Below are positions 45,007 through 57,411 of a DNA stretch of 64,000 nucleotides, in pieces. Both the position numbers and the translations under genes were made by a program. This DNA is from Periconia sp. R9002 (Eukaryota > Ascomycota > Dothideomycetes > Pleosporales > Periconiaceae). The notes under the pieces are model-generated. The model was not told the origin of the DNA, made no database searches, and saw only the letters and a list, made by a program, of their open reading frames with translations. The DNA lies in contig JAMAHW010000030.1 of the NCBI GenBank assembly GCA_023627715.1, positions 342,147 to 406,146 on the forward strand. Direction: 5' to 3'. Each line of letters starts with the position of its first letter. Within the stretch, counting starts at the first letter, position 1.

Positions 45007-47111
45007 CTAACACTCCACATGATCCAAAATATCCGCCTCAGTGAACAACTCCTTGCCCACCACCAACTCCTCGGGCGAAGCAGCCTCCCTTCCCTCCTCT
45101 TCAAACAACTCTAAAACCCTGACCTCACTAGCACGCCTCACATCGACAAACTCATTCATCAAGCTCGCCTTCTCCCAATCCTCCCCACTATCAAGGGTAT
45201 GCCAACTATCCTCCTCTCCATACCCTTCTTCGCCGCCATAGAACCCCCTCCCCTCCTCGTCGTACTCGTATCCATCGCCATCATCCGCCTCCCAAAGATC
45301 CTGCTCCACCCCGCTCAGAAACTCCCACGTCGATGCTAAGATCTCGTGCAGCGGGAGGAAGTAGTTGAGGGACTCGTTGTCTTGGCCAGTGTGGTCGCCC
45401 CACGCTTCGAGGATCTCGAGCTGGGGGAAGTGTGTGTGCAGAGGGAGAGCCCAGGTGCGAACGAGGAGTTCTTCGGTGGAGGGATCGAGGGGGGCGGTGG
45501 TTGGGAAGGAAGAGGATGAAGGCGAGCCGGTGTAGGTTTCGTGCGTGGGACATAAGGCGGTCGAGGGGCGGGAGAGGGCGAGGTGCGTTAATTTGGGGAA
45601 GAGAGGGCGGACGGTCGTGGTAGGTGCGTTTGGAGCGGCGGCTTCAGTGGGTTGAATGGTGATCGGTGCGGCGCTCGTAGGCTCAGAGCTGTCCGCTGAG
45701 TTTACTGGGTCGAGGATTGTCAGTTTGTCGAGCGGCACTTGCAAGACATCGGTGGAGCCTGGCAAGGAGTATAACTCGCAAGGAAGTTTGAGGCGAAGGA
45801 CTTCGAGATCTGGGCAGTGGGCGGCTAAGCTTTGCAGTGCCGTACTAGCAAGTGCTGTCACAGTCGTGGGGTGGAGTTTGAGACTTAAGCTTCGCAGCAA
45901 AGGCAACGCTTTGCAGAAATCGTCAAATTCTTGAGACGATATGGCTGAGCCGTCAATGGAAAATGGCTCGACAGCGAGTATACTGATATCCTCCAGCTTC
46001 GGACACGCCGCTGAAAGTTTAGCAAGACTCTGTCCTGACAATTTCGGATAGGATGACAAGGACGGAAAATCCTCTGCCAGCAGGCCAACGCCAATCTTGA
46101 TGACACGCAAATTGGGACAACTCTGAAGCTCTGCAAGACAACGGTCAATGATATCGATATCGATAGCCTGGGAAGGCTGATCAGGTACGCGCGCAATATC
46201 TACCAGAAATTCTTCGAGGAGGCCGAGGTGAGCTGGTAACGCCAGCGCGAGTTCCGGGTAGCACATGAGCTGGATTCGTTTCAATGAAGAAAATGGCGAG
46301 GATAGCACGTTAGGCCCAGAAAGCAATGGAAGAAGCTCTAGTCCAGGTTCCAGGCCGATTTCGAGGTTCTGCAGGCCAGGACGTTGGCTGAGACGTATAA
46401 AAAGCGCATCCTTATCCACGAAGTTCGCACCTTTAACCTCAATGCTAGATAGTGTTTTGACCGAGTCGAGGAGCTCGAAAAGAGTATTAGCATGGACCGG
46501 GTTCTCATCTCCAATAAAATCGGCACCAATACGTAACCGTTTCAAGCCACTGCAAGATGTCTACGCTGATTAGCATTTACGTCGACATACATCTCTGCCC
46601 CAGGCTAACTTACGAAGATCTCGGGAAAGACTGTATCAGAAATATACTCCGAGCCACCGCTCTGCATTCCAAACAATTCTAGATGCTCTAACGCCCCGTG
46701 CAGCATTGGCGCAAAGATTTTCCCATGCCTTTGAAAGTCGACCTCAGATTCCAAGCTCTTCAAGTTTGGCCACCGCAAACCCTCCAGGTATTCCAACTCT
46801 CCTACGGTACCTTCCGGCGGACTCATGACGAAAACTTGTTGAACTTTATCTGCATAGTACTGTCTTCGTGCAGGAGAGACCCATCGCAGCGCGGGAAGAT
46901 GGGGGTACCGACGCCAGAGAATGCCGGTGCCTTCATCCGCCCACAGCCGGTTCACCAAAATCGCGGGGACCAGCGTAGGTCGAAATTCCAGAAACTCAAC
47001 GGGTTCGTCCGGACCATTTTGCCTCCGGTCTTTGTATTTCATGTCTGAGAGGTGGCCCAGGATTGTGGACACGATAAACCGGTTGGACATGGCCGTCGAT
47101 GCGATAGCCAT
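45007..47111 (-). CDS. F-box-like, leucine-rich protein
   Basis: Exons 47111-46614 and 46560-45007 encode 683 residues. The 53-nt intron runs from GTAAGT to TGCTAATCAGCGTAG. Splicing at that AG gives EIFTSCSGLKRLRIGADF, a natural leucine-rich junction, whereas the nearer CAG breaks the frame. The N-terminus (PTLVPAILVNRLWADEGTGILWRRY) fits an F-box-like helix set. It is followed by irregular leucine-rich repeats to about residue 500, with units of the type L-x-x-L-x-x-CPNLRVIKIG and CPDLEVLRLKL. The C-terminal 150 residues include an acidic, Gly/Tyr-rich stretch (YEYDEEGRGFYGG). Proteins of this plan are usually substrate receptors of SCF ubiquitin ligases; the target is unknown. The gene diverges from the reductase gene at 47865. 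Confidence 0.8.
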
Positions 47112-47864
47112 ATTAGGGAAACAAACTGGACGCGACAGGGGTGTGCTTGGTGGATGTATATCGAAGGTTATTGGCGTAAAGGAGGGTGCGAAGCGAAGAG
47201 AAAGACGTGAAGAGCAAGTAAAATGGCGGGATTGGAAACGTCGAGGAGATATAGAGGAAAACCCATGGATTTGGAGAAACTTGTTGATCTGTCAACACTT
47301 TCAGGTATATACGCAATGCGGACAGGGGTCGAGTGGCGGTAGTAGAAGTGGATCACCAGGGGTGCGATTGAGCCTGAGAACCTGCCATTGTACCCGCCAA
47401 AGAGGAGTTGTGAAACCCCAGGGGGCAGCGGCGAGAGGATTGGAGCATACGATACATGGTGGTGGTCATTCCTGTGAACATGATTGAAAGATGGCATTAG
47501 AGTTGACGTCTGGTCATGTGCCATGCCATGCGCTGTGCTGGCCCGGCCACGCTTCAGCCCTGTCGCCGTTAGTGTGCGATGGAGCGAGATCGCTAGGCGG
47601 GCGGACGACCCGCGGGGAACTCCAAGTAGCGCAACGAGGTCGAGAATCTTCTTAAAGCCGAGCTGACGCCGGAGCAATTGAGGTTGTACAGCATGCACTC
47701 GTCCGCAGCTAGGAAGACACAGTCATCATGAATCAGGGGCCTCGAAAATATATAAAAGCGAGGAAAGTGTACTACATGCTGACGGAGCGATCCAGTGTAG
47801 AGCTTGCGTCCACCGCCGCAGCTACCTACCTACCTACTCTCTACCTCGAGGCTCAAGCGAAGAA
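47112..47864. promoter_or_regulatory. Divergent intergenic region
   Basis: 753 bp between the start codons of the F-box-like gene (leftward) and the reductase (rightward). A CTAC/CTACC repeat (GCTACCTACCTACCTACTC) precedes the reductase ATG by about 40 bases and probably lies in its leader. Confidence 0.45.
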
Positions 47865-48680
47865 ATGGCACATCTCATCCTTACAGGAGCAACCGGCCTT
47901 GTCGGCTCTTCGGTGCTGCATCATATGATCACGGATACCGCCGTCTCGCGTGTCTCTATCTTGAGTAGACGCCCAGTCGAAATGGCTCAAGGTCACGAAG
48001 ATAAAGTCAAGGTCATCATCCACAAGGACTTCAACAAGTATGACCAGGCGCTGCTGGATGAGCTTAGTGACGCGCAAGGATGCGTGTGGGCGCTCGGCAC
48101 ATCGCAGAATAACGTGAACAAAACGTAAGTCGTAGGTCCCGACCCGTGGTTGCGCGAAAAGTGATCGCGAAATAATTTGACAGCCAAACTTACCAAACTG
48201 TACAGGGAGTATGTCGAAATCACCCATGATTACGCCATGTCCGCTTCCAACGCATTCGCCAACATCCATCCCGAATCGCCTTTTACATTCGTATACGTCT
48301 CGGGCGAAGGGGCGACGCAAAAGCCCGGTGCGCTAACACCCATCTTCGGGCGAGTCAAAGGACAGACAGAAAAAGAGCTCGTTGAGTTTGGGGGATCGAA
48401 AAAGGGCATGTTCAATGTATACAATGTGCGACCGGCTGGCGTGGATCCGCGGAATCACCCAGAGATCCATCAATACATACCCCATCAGGCAGTGTGGAAA
48501 AACGCATTGCTGGGGACCCTTGGCACCGTCTACAAGTCTGCAATGTCACCCACAAAGCCCTTTGCGAAGGTATTCACTGAGCTGGCGATGAGTAAAGGGG
48601 AGCCGTTGAAGGAAGAGGGGGTGCAGATGGGGGGAAGAGTGGTGCCTAATGTGGTTTTGAGGAGACTGGCTGGATTGTGA
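47865..48680 (+). CDS. TIP30/HTATIP2-like NAD(P)-binding reductase
   Basis: Exons 47865-48124 and 48206-48680 encode 244 residues. The 81-nt intron (GTAAGT to CTGTACAG) is in phase 2 and rejoins as NVNKTEYVEITHDY. The N-terminus has the Rossmann motif TGATGLVG at residues 7-14. ALGTSQNN follows at about 76, and YVSGEGAT comes further on, where short-chain reductases keep their catalytic region. The motif FGRVKGQTEKEL matches the Y-x-x-x-K-like segment of atypical SDR proteins of the HTATIP2 type, here with R-x-K in place of the usual Tyr, so catalysis is uncertain. It is likely a cytosolic NADPH-binding protein of unknown substrate. The length is normal for the family. Confidence 0.82.
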
Positions 48681-49213
48681 TACTACTCTGGAGCAGGTCA
48701 CTGACATGTCTCATAGTTAAAGACGTTTTTGTGGGGTTGATGATACCGTGTTTGAGATATTTGCTGGCGTAATTCTTGTTCTTGGTTGGCCAAATTCATG
48801 TGAGGGCTTGGCGTGGCATGAGCTGCAGTGGCAAGAGTAATAACAGAAAGAAGGAGAGATGCAAGATAAAAATCAAGAGTGTGGAGATGAATCGGAATTT
48901 TTGACATTTGCTATCGATGTTCTCCAATCCATGCATGTGCAGACAGAACGCGTGCACGCGGTCTCGTTCGGCTTATGCACTATGACATGGCGGCCCAGGC
49001 CTCTGGATTGCCCGGCGGGTGGCAGGATTCGTCCGTGGGGGTCGCGTCCAAAAGATCGCCAAACGCGTCCGGTCTTCCTTTCCCACCATCTTCAGCGAAC
49101 CTGCGTTCGCATTCACTCTCCCTCTAGCGTCTTCCGCGTGGGCAGTCCCAAATACCTATTCCACCTACCTCGTTGTCCGGCGACTTGCTCTTTTTCGCCC
49201 ACTGTTAACCACC
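48681..49213. other. Intergenic and promoter of the LRR gene
   Basis: An open frame continuous with the LRR gene extends back to 49019 but only from a GTG, so it is treated as leader. Nothing else is recognised. Confidence 0.5.
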
Positions 49214-50878
49214 ATGGACGATGATCTACCCCTCCCCCCGCAAGCACCGCACAATGCCCTCCCAAGCTCTCCTCCTCCATTCCCGCTCCTGAACCGACGA
49301 TATCGTACCACCTCTCCTACTTCCAGCGAGCCTCCTCTGTTTTCCAGCGATGGCCCAGAATCTGCCGACGTCACCAACTACCAATCCCCCCGCAACAAGA
49401 AAAAACGCGCTGGGCCTTGGTGGAACAACGCACGCGACCAACCTTTGGAGCGCAGCAAGAAGACCAAAATCTCGAGGAATTTTGACTCTGGTGTTTACAT
49501 GATGAGCGATTGCAGCAGTTTCTCCATGGACCTGTCGTCCGACCCCCCACAGCCTCTTGAGGCCGAACAGAGTTCCGGAATGGCCATGCAAGAGACTTTC
49601 GCAGAGCGCCTCGATCGCGAGGTTTTACACATGGCTGAAGCCGAGGGCCGTCTATATCGTCATATAGTCGAAACAATGGAGAGCAATGTGGATCACATAT
49701 ACGATCTCCAAGGTTTTGGTCTCGTTGATGAGGACACCAAGCATCTTTCCCTCCTCAAGCAGGTCATCTACCACCCTCCAGATGCTAGCGTTGAGATTCC
49801 CTCTGAAGGCCAATACCGATCCTTCATCCCCAAGCTCCGCATTAATCTCGGCAGAAATTCACTCCGCTCCGTGCCGCCGTCTCTCTTCGCAGTGGACAAT
49901 ATTGAATTTCTCTCTTTTCGAGACAATCAGATCTCAGAAGTCCCTCCACAGATCGGGAAGTTGACATCCCTTCATCACCTCGATCTGACACGTAATAAGA
50001 TTAAGTACTTACCGGTGGAGATATTGCACGTGTTACACAACGATAACACTTCGTTCAAATGGGAAAATAGGTGGAATCCTTTACCCACGGGCAGATCCTC
50101 CTTCTTGCTGCCTACGCTAGGTAACCCGATGTTCCACCCACGCATAAGAAGGCCGGAGATGGGCTACGGTACGGCCGTGTCCGATTCTTTACAATCAGCA
50201 TGGGACGCCAAAAGAGAAGAAGTCAAAGACCCAAGCTATCAGTGTGCCTCTCATCATAAGCATTGCCCAGAAAATCAAAACCAAAAACCCAAAACTTTCG
50301 ACTGGTTGGAAATGCGACAGGATTACGATGCCCCCAAAGGCCCTCACCTTGTCATGATTGGCTGGAGCCTCGTCCGCTATTATGACGAGAATGGTCGACT
50401 CTTAGCTGGGTGTACTGCATGGCCCGATCCACCCCCCGACACAAACGAGCGCGTGCCCATCGACGCCATCGTTTCCACCAAAGAAAAAGGTGCGTCTGGC
50501 GTGCCACCGACGTGGTTTTCTCCGCCGTCTGAATCTACCGTTCCATCCCTACGCTCCGCCTGCCTCGCCACGGCTCTCAAGGAGCTCGAGTCCCCCGCCG
50601 AAGTTGAGAAATACCTTGGTGACTCCATAACTCCGAACATCAAACGTCAACTTGATTGCGCTGCGACTAATCAGAATCTGATACACTCTACGATGAGGGA
50701 GTGCCATGTCTGCGGCAAGGAGTACATCGTCCCGCGTGCTGAATGGTTGGAATTTTGGATGCATTCGATGATTGAATGTGTGCCCGTTATGGTAAGGGTC
50801 TGCTCGTGGAGGTGTGTGCCAGGGTTTATTAGGGATAGGCCTGAAAGAATTTGGGAAGATCAAGATCAAGATGAGTAG
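49214..50878 (+). CDS. Leucine-rich repeat protein with a Cys-containing C-terminus
   Basis: An intronless 554-residue frame from the first ATG (ACCACCATGG, strong context). Residues 1-130 are Pro/Ser-rich and basic (NKKKRAGPWW) and probably disordered. A short LRR block lies at about 210-275 (NSLRSVPPSLFAVDNIEFL, then NQISEVPPQIGKLTSLHHL and NKIKYLPVEI), which is the L-x-x-L-P type found in Ras-binding and nuclear LRR proteins. The C-terminal third carries a possible metal site: CHVCGKEYI near residue 497 and CSWRC near 533. The tail is acidic (WEDQDQDE). There is no signal peptide, so it is probably cytosolic or nuclear. I know this architecture only as an unnamed fungal LRR protein. Confidence 0.82.
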   Translation: MDDDLPLPPQAPHNALPSSPPPFPLLNRRYRTTSPTSSEPPLFSSDGPESADVTNYQSPRNKKKRAGPWWNNARDQPLERSKKTKISRNFDSGVYMMSDCSSFSMDLSSDPPQPLEAEQSSGMAMQETFAERLDREVLHMAEAEGRLYRHIVETMESNVDHIYDLQGFGLVDEDTKHLSLLKQVIYHPPDASVEIPSEGQYRSFIPKLRINLGRNSLRSVPPSLFAVDNIEFLSFRDNQISEVPPQIGKLTSLHHLDLTRNKIKYLPVEILHVLHNDNTSFKWENRWNPLPTGRSSFLLPTLGNPMFHPRIRRPEMGYGTAVSDSLQSAWDAKREEVKDPSYQCASHHKHCPENQNQKPKTFDWLEMRQDYDAPKGPHLVMIGWSLVRYYDENGRLLAGCTAWPDPPPDTNERVPIDAIVSTKEKGASGVPPTWFSPPSESTVPSLRSACLATALKELESPAEVEKYLGDSITPNIKRQLDCAATNQNLIHSTMRECHVCGKEYIVPRAEWLEFWMHSMIECVPVMVRVCSWRCVPGFIRDRPERIWEDQDQDE

Positions 50879-51353
50879 GACGTTGCCGGGGCGGGGAGGG
50901 ACAGAAAGCGAGTGTTGCCAGTTCCCCTGTGTACCCGTCATCCGCCAACAGGATCTGGTCTATGGCTGTAAATAAGATTGTTTCTATGACGCTTGTATGA
51001 TTTGGGACAATTGTTTGAATAGCATATCCTGCTCGGCAAATGACGAGACTTTCTTTTTTCATTCCCACAGCCCTCAACGTGTTTGTCTTAGCCCACAAAA
51101 AGAACAAAAATTCTCGATATATCTTGTATCACTGTTATATCTTCTCTTCCACCCTTCCCTGTTCTCCCTCCCCCCTTGCCTTTCAACCCAACCCGGCGAC
51201 CTATAAAACAGACACGCTTCAGCACGTCTCGCGCACCATTTGCCGACTTCCCTCTCTGTTGTTTGCCTGAATATCGCTTCAACCCATCTCATCGCCAACG
51301 GCATCACGCGTTCACGTCTGGGAAGCCACGTCTCTTCCTTGCATCCCGCCGTC

Positions 51354-51455
51354 ATGATAACTGAAGGGGGAGAATGTTGCTCCTGTTGGTGTTCTGGACT
51401 GGGAATTAACATCGATTTCAGTGATCTAGAAAAGCTAGATGTAAAAGTGACGTGA
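51354..51455 (+). CDS. Possible 33-residue Cys-rich peptide
   Basis: The ATG follows a CT-rich promoter-like stretch. The frame has four Cys and a Trp in eight residues near its start (CCSCWCSG) and ends DLEKLDVKVT. No signal peptide is present. Chance cannot be excluded. Confidence 0.2.
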   Translation: MITEGGECCSCWCSGLGINIDFSDLEKLDVKVT

Positions 51456-52106
51456 GGGGTTAATCAGACTAGCATCCATGGTATGCATGCCTTCTTGCCT
51501 AATATCAAGTTCGGGATCTCCGAGAAGAGCGGTTACTATACTATAATCGAATTGTTTGCCTTGTGCAGGAGTAGCTGATGGTGGACGAGGAAGTCCAACC
51601 GCGGTGATGGTGGTGAACTTAGTTTTAGTCAAGTCTGAGGGCAAATTTGGGGTAGAATAAATGAGGTTTGAGCGTGTATATGGTGGTAGGAGAGGTTAGT
51701 CACATGTGAGGGAGCCATGTGTGAATATCTGGGTAAGTTCCTCTCCCTTTGAAATGATGGAGAACGGAATATGTGGATGGGTGGTATGTGACGTCCCATG
51801 GATAGTGGTTGAATATTGTTGAAAGGAAGCTGAGGGGGGATAGGCGCGTTCGAAGTGGCATTTTTCAGAAGTTATGCAGATATTAATCAGAGTGTACGCT
51901 ACATTTCGTGCGATCTATCTTCAAGCACAATGTGTGTACAGTGAGTAATGTGGTTTTGATCTGACCAGCGCAGCAGACGATTGGGTTGCTTGTGGTATCG
52001 AAACAGACACTGCAGCACGGAATCGTTGAGGTCTATAGACGAGTACAGTGATGTATTGGTCAAGTAAGTGCTAACGCTCATACAAGCCAACTGGGTGTAG
52101 GTTATG

Positions 52107-52510
52107 CTATTTCCAAGGAATAGTTGTGCGACTCAGCTTTAGAGAATCGATACCATGAACAGCTTGATGGGTCCCTACCGCGTCATGATCATTGATTGAT
52201 CTCCTTGTATGACGTCGCGACAGAATAGCAACCCTCAGTGGGAAACAGTCATCCAAATCCGCGTATGAAAGGAAGAATGTCGAAAGCAAGGGCCGGTCGA
52301 GGACAAGCAAGTTCCATTTCCCGAGATCCGGCAGAACTGTCTGTTCGATATCAGGACCACAATAGAAGTATTCCCCAGCCATTCTTCCTTTGTTTCCAAA
52401 CTTCTCGACGCCCTTGTGGATAGCTTTGTAGGTGGTATGAGGGCAGTATAAGCATGTCACACTTTTCGCCTTGGATTTCAAGCTCGTCGCTATGCAATGG
52501 CGATTATGAC
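52107..52510 (-). pseudogene. GRF-type zinc-finger-like relic
   Basis: The minus-strand frame reads SVTCLYCPHTTYKAIHKG and then EKFGNKGRMAGEYFYCG. This resembles a GRF zinc finger, where C-x2-C is followed by N-x-GR and F/Y-x-x-C. After that the frame continues hydrophobic and charged for 40 residues. There is no ATG in frame. An ATG upstream (MSTGDTQISLPADASK) lies in another frame and stops after 25 codons with no usable intron between. It is probably a broken gene. Confidence 0.3.
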
Positions 52511-53165
52511 GGGACTAGGGAGGAGCAAGGTGATTTCGAGGCGTCGGCTGGTAGCGATATTTGGGTGTCTCCGGTAGACATGGGCGAACGGGGTGTTCTT
52601 GTGGGAAATCGAGGCTTTTCGGTCGGCGGCAGCGCTGCATCAGGAAAGTGGGCTACGTAAAAGAGGGTGGTTGAGGGGTGTAGATGTGACGGTGAGCTAG
52701 CAGGCTTTGGTGAGCCTTTGCGTGTCTGCGTTTCAACTTTTGGTGGTTGTTCTTACCTGACTGATCGATTGGCTTCGTTTTGTTTGGCGGTGTGGCCTTG
52801 CTATCGCAGGAAGAGCTTGTACTGCGCGTGAAGACGACAACAGGCCGCGGTCAGTCAGTTTCCTATTCATGCGGTGTCCCTAGTCATGTAGTTAGATTTC
52901 ATAATTCGATGTATGCAAATTTTCTCATGGTATTTAGCATGGTCCTGGCTTGGATGTGTTGTGATTAATGCCTTCGAAGAGAGCCATGCGAGCGAGGGCC
53001 AGCGCGCTTCCGCACGACGACGAGAAGACCCGGTAGGCTGTGTGTAGATTGCACATTCCTTTCCCAACTTCATGCTCTCAACTCTGAGTAATTGTATATG
53101 CATGTACGTATGCAGTGAATGGTTCGTACCGTTATCTCAAGGCACCGCTATCCCAACACTGTTTG

Positions 53166-53183
53166 GGCGGCGGCGGCGGCGGC
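53166..53183 (+). repeat. GGC microsatellite
   Basis: Six consecutive GGC triplets. Confidence 0.85.
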
Positions 53184-56100
53184 GACGGCACTGCATCCGA
53201 ACGAGACAGCTAGTGAAGATGGAATTCACTTATTCCTTCATACTGCGGTTATTTTGCAAAAGGAATTATGCGTACCTTCCTATGTATACCGCTTGGTAGA
53301 CCATCACGCGGGCCCCCCAAGACGCGCTACTTCCGCAATTTTCGGCGGTGTGACAACCACATTGCACCCGAAAATACGGACTGTGCATGAGATACCATTT
53401 TGACTATCATAGAACTTATTCTAAGAACTGAAGAACCACCTACAGATCGAGATGCTGGCCGGTCGCAGGCCTGGTGCGCTGTACCCGCCGTGAGACATAG
53501 TCGGGTTACCACGCTGACCATCAAGGTAGGCGTGCCTGGACGTGACGGCCGCTGCACCTGGAAACAGCGAAGATTGGAGGATACTTTGTAAGAAACACAT
53601 AGTCCACAGTTACAGTCAGATAGGAAATACAAATACAGTCAAATGGTGGGAGGCTGCAAGGCGCTGCGCGCAGTACTTTTTTGCAGCGTCGCCGCTATGG
53701 CATCATGATACTTTCCAAATAGAACATGCACAATGTTTCGCGAAGCAAGACAATCAACCTCACAAAACGGGTTCTGTTGGGAGCTACACCGAGCTGCTGC
53801 GCGCTCACCATCGCCGTGCCAACATGCAACAACATGTGGACAACACCATGGACAGTCACCAAAGGCGACAACAACAAGAGAGACAGTACGCATACCAGCA
53901 AAGGGTGCATGGGCAATATAACACAGAGTGAACAACACATGTACACCTTGATGATAGTCAAAGGCCAACATCAACAACAACAAACACAATGTGCAACAAG
54001 GTTTCTTCCTCAAGTACTCGAACAAGATGTTCAAGCAACTCAATGAAAAAAGGTATTGATCGGAATGATCAGCCAGTATTCAAAAATTCCCTACCGATCC
54101 GAGGACCAGTAGGAGCGGTCATAGTTGTAGTTTTCAACTAGCAAAAATACCGGCTCAGACGAATCTTCACTGCCAAGTATAAAGCCCGAGCACCAGGAAT
54201 GGAGAGGAAAGGGAAAAAGAAGAAGAAAGGATGGGAGGGCCAGAGGGGTATATATACTCCTAGAGGCGGCCTGTGCGTGCGAGTTAGTAATCCACTGTTT
54301 TGGGCCTAGTCGGAGGGTGGTGAGCATTTGGGATATGAGAAAGGGCAAGCCTGATTGGCTAGGTAGGGCAAGTGATGTCACGTGACACGAGCGTTGCCTG
54401 GCCGGAAGAGGCTGCTTGGCGGAAGGTGAGGGTGAGTGAGAGGCTGGAGCGGAAGTAGATGGTGGATTATAGCAATGAGGAGCATCATATCTACTAGAAG
54501 GCATTGTAGACATGTACGAAGCTCTTTTGTAGTTCAAATAGACACTTTGCTTCAGTCTTGAAGTTGTTGGATCAATGTGCGTGTTGACAACATGTGTCGG
54601 GCATTGTAGAGATTACGACCTCAGAAGGCCTATGGTCAAGCACAACTGAACCAGCTACCTTCTCATGAGGATATGACCTATCTTAGAAGTTTCCTAGGAA
54701 GTTACAAATGGTTGTCTTATTATATGTGGACTGGATGTCGTGATGTTGTGATGTGATAACTTTGCTACACGAACTGGACGCAAATTTTGCATGTGCGGTG
54801 CTGCCAGACCCTCGCGGAAACAACCTCAAGCTTCTCGTGACTGCAGGTTCTGATAAATAAACTTTGAAATGCTCTTTGCCTGTCACGGTATGGAAGGAAG
54901 GTGCCATTGGGCAAGGGCAGGAGCCTGATGGCCGGAACACACGCAACTCGTGTAGCTACCTAGCTACTACACCAACATACCTACCTAAGTATACATCCAT
55001 GATATCGTCACACTGCCTGTCATGCTCACTACACTCGGGGTGACAGCTATCCCGGCGCTGTCCTGCCATTGTCGCCACGACCTTTGTGCGGAGGGACGCG
55101 GGCTCATGTTCATTTGACAGTACATGCAAATAGGAATTTTTCGTATTCTGCCTCCCAAAGATCTCACAGCAAGTACTGCACCTACCTGATGGGCTTTGCG
55201 GTGAGACCCGCGCGGCCGCTAACCTAACCACACCGCTACGTACGCCCTCGCCTGCATAGGCCCTTTCCTCGCAACAACACCTGGGGCAATACGACGTCAA
55301 GTAACACGAGTACGGGAGCAAATTCTACGTGTAATACGGCAAAGAACACGGAGGAACAGCAGGTTCGAAACCAAACCTTTGTTTGATCTTTGGGCGATAT
55401 GTAAGAAGCAGCGCAGTGCGTTCACTGGGCCGACTTGAGTACAACCCACATTATTTTTAACAGAAATAGCGCACTAACCAAATGATTGACCTATTCTTTC
55501 AGTACAGACAGAGCTGTTCGCCCGGCCAGCTCGTTTCCTCTTGATCGGGCCCCGCTACCCCCAATAGCCCCTCGTCGAGCGATCCTCGAGCCTCCACCTG
55601 CAACGCGCCGAATCGGACTACAATCTTCCTCCGCTGCGATACCGCTTTCGAGAATTGAATGCCCTCGCCCTCGCTCAGGTTCGTCTTCAGTGTCCAATCC
55701 CTTGAGATCCTCGTTTCATTTTGTCAACCGCATCGTTGGTATACATATCTTTGGTCGTGATACAATGGAAATACACAATGGCAGGATGGCCAAGGAACAC
55801 ACGATCTGGTGGTGCTTGTCGGGGTAAAGACTTTCAAGGCTACCGAGAGAAGCCATCTTCCCGCTATATGGAGCTTTTGCCCTTTACGGAGGCTATGAAC
55901 GAGCCTCGATGTTGGATGTTGCCAATGGACATTGAGATTGCTCGGGTCGGAATACGGTGTGGCTGTAGGCATACCATGGGCACACAAGGGTCAGTTGAGG
56001 TATACTGAAGACACGGGAGCCACGATCCGACGCAGTGCGATCTCGGAAAATGCGTCGCTGAGTCTGAATCCACACTTGAAGGCTCTTTGTGCCGTGAGAA

Positions 56101-57411
56101 TGAGCCGCCCCGCCGTGAGATCACGAGCATCATTGATTGCTTTACTACACTTAAATCTATTCGTAATTCAAACTTCAGCAACCGCCCTAGATTCTTTCTG
56201 GTGAATTTGATTGTATCTGTTTCAATCACTGCAAGTTGCCTTCGCAGTATCAGATCGTTCGGTTGGATTCAAGACCGCTTGATACGACCTTACCACAGGC
56301 AACAGCAGGAACTTATTGGCCTCAATCATAGTACTCTACCGTGCAGAAAAGCGTACAATCAATCTTGAGGAATTCACCTCGTTCATATCTACTACTACCC
56401 AACAAGCAATGTGAACACAATTGTATCCGATTGTCTACTAGAACATGCTACACGTTTGATTCATTCTTCGGAGCTTATGTCAAAAACGGGAATCGCCGCT
56501 GTTCCCTTTAAACTGGCAGCTAAACAGTGCCACTTTTCCTTTTTCTCGTGATGTGAGATTTATACGTATGTGTAGTGGTGGCTTGATGTGGTGCTATCAT
56601 TCTCGTCCTTGGCATCAAACCATCATGGGGGGACACTGAACGGGGGTACAATCGACAGTTGACGCAGTGACAAATTGAATTCCAATTAAATACGTATGTA
56701 TTATCTAATAAGTGGATGCTAGACGCTCTTCGCTTGGTCGGGAACCACTGTGTGGCTATATAGTAAGGAAGTGCGTTCATGACCTGGTACTAACCGGACA
56801 GGCTGCTCTCTCCTTCCGTACATCTAAGTCAAAAACAATCAAAAAGATCTTTACTCAGAATACATAAAGGCAAAGGCTAGAATCGAACCTTGCTACTATA
56901 TAGTACCAAAAAAATGCAAAAAAGAAATACTGAGACATACCTGACTTTTCTCCCATGTTTACTATCCCGTCGTCTTGGGCCTTCAGTACCCAAGACGGAA
57001 GAAGTTGCTCCAAAAGATGTATGTATAGTACTCTAAAAATCCAAAACTTCAAATAATAGATTTGGCTGGATATGTGTAGAGAGGTAAAAGTGGGGCGTGT
57101 GCACGCGCAAGGTGAAGCGCGCCTGCCTCTCTCGCCTGGCTCCCCTCCCCCAACGCAGCAACTGCTCACGCTACACTACCTCCTCTGCCAAATGTTTTGC
57201 ATGCTTCCTTCTCGACAACAACCATATTTCTCATTGCTACACGCCTACTCTTCTATTTGAAGTTCTCCAGCATGCATCGTCTGGGCTTTGAAGCACCATT
57301 GTTGTAAGCACATCATTTCACTGACACAACATAGGTGATAGACAACTTCCTTCTCAGCATCAACCCACGCCTGCCCTCTGTCTTTCCTCTTCCCCTGCTT
57401 TACAACTCACA

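Larger units (their letters stand above)
50879..57411. other. Gene-poor 6.5-kb region
   Basis: No intact gene of normal size is found. The region contains a promoter-like CT-rich stretch (51100-51240) before a tiny Cys-rich frame, a zinc-finger-like relic (52.1-52.5 kb), a GGC microsatellite, and a minus-strand TATA box with CT leader near 54250 that leads to no clear gene. A possible exon begins at 55503 after a textbook acceptor (CACTAACC...TTCTTTCAG) and reads RPASSFPLDRAPLPPIAPRR. I could not join that exon to a start. The rest shows nothing. Confidence 0.4.

Noticed and set aside
53542..54046. Overlapping open frames on both strands (129, 106 and 134 codons)
   Set aside because: Mutual overlap, CAA/CAACA repeats and no motif suggest low-complexity sequence rather than genes.
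54091..54537. 148-codon minus-strand frame
   Set aside because: The middle contains an apparent TATA box and CT leader, so much of it would be promoter. No coherent protein or splice model emerged.
55503..56204. Exon-like stretch after a textbook 3' splice site
   Set aside because: No upstream exon joins in frame without a stop and downstream joins are arbitrary, so it is mentioned only in the region entry.
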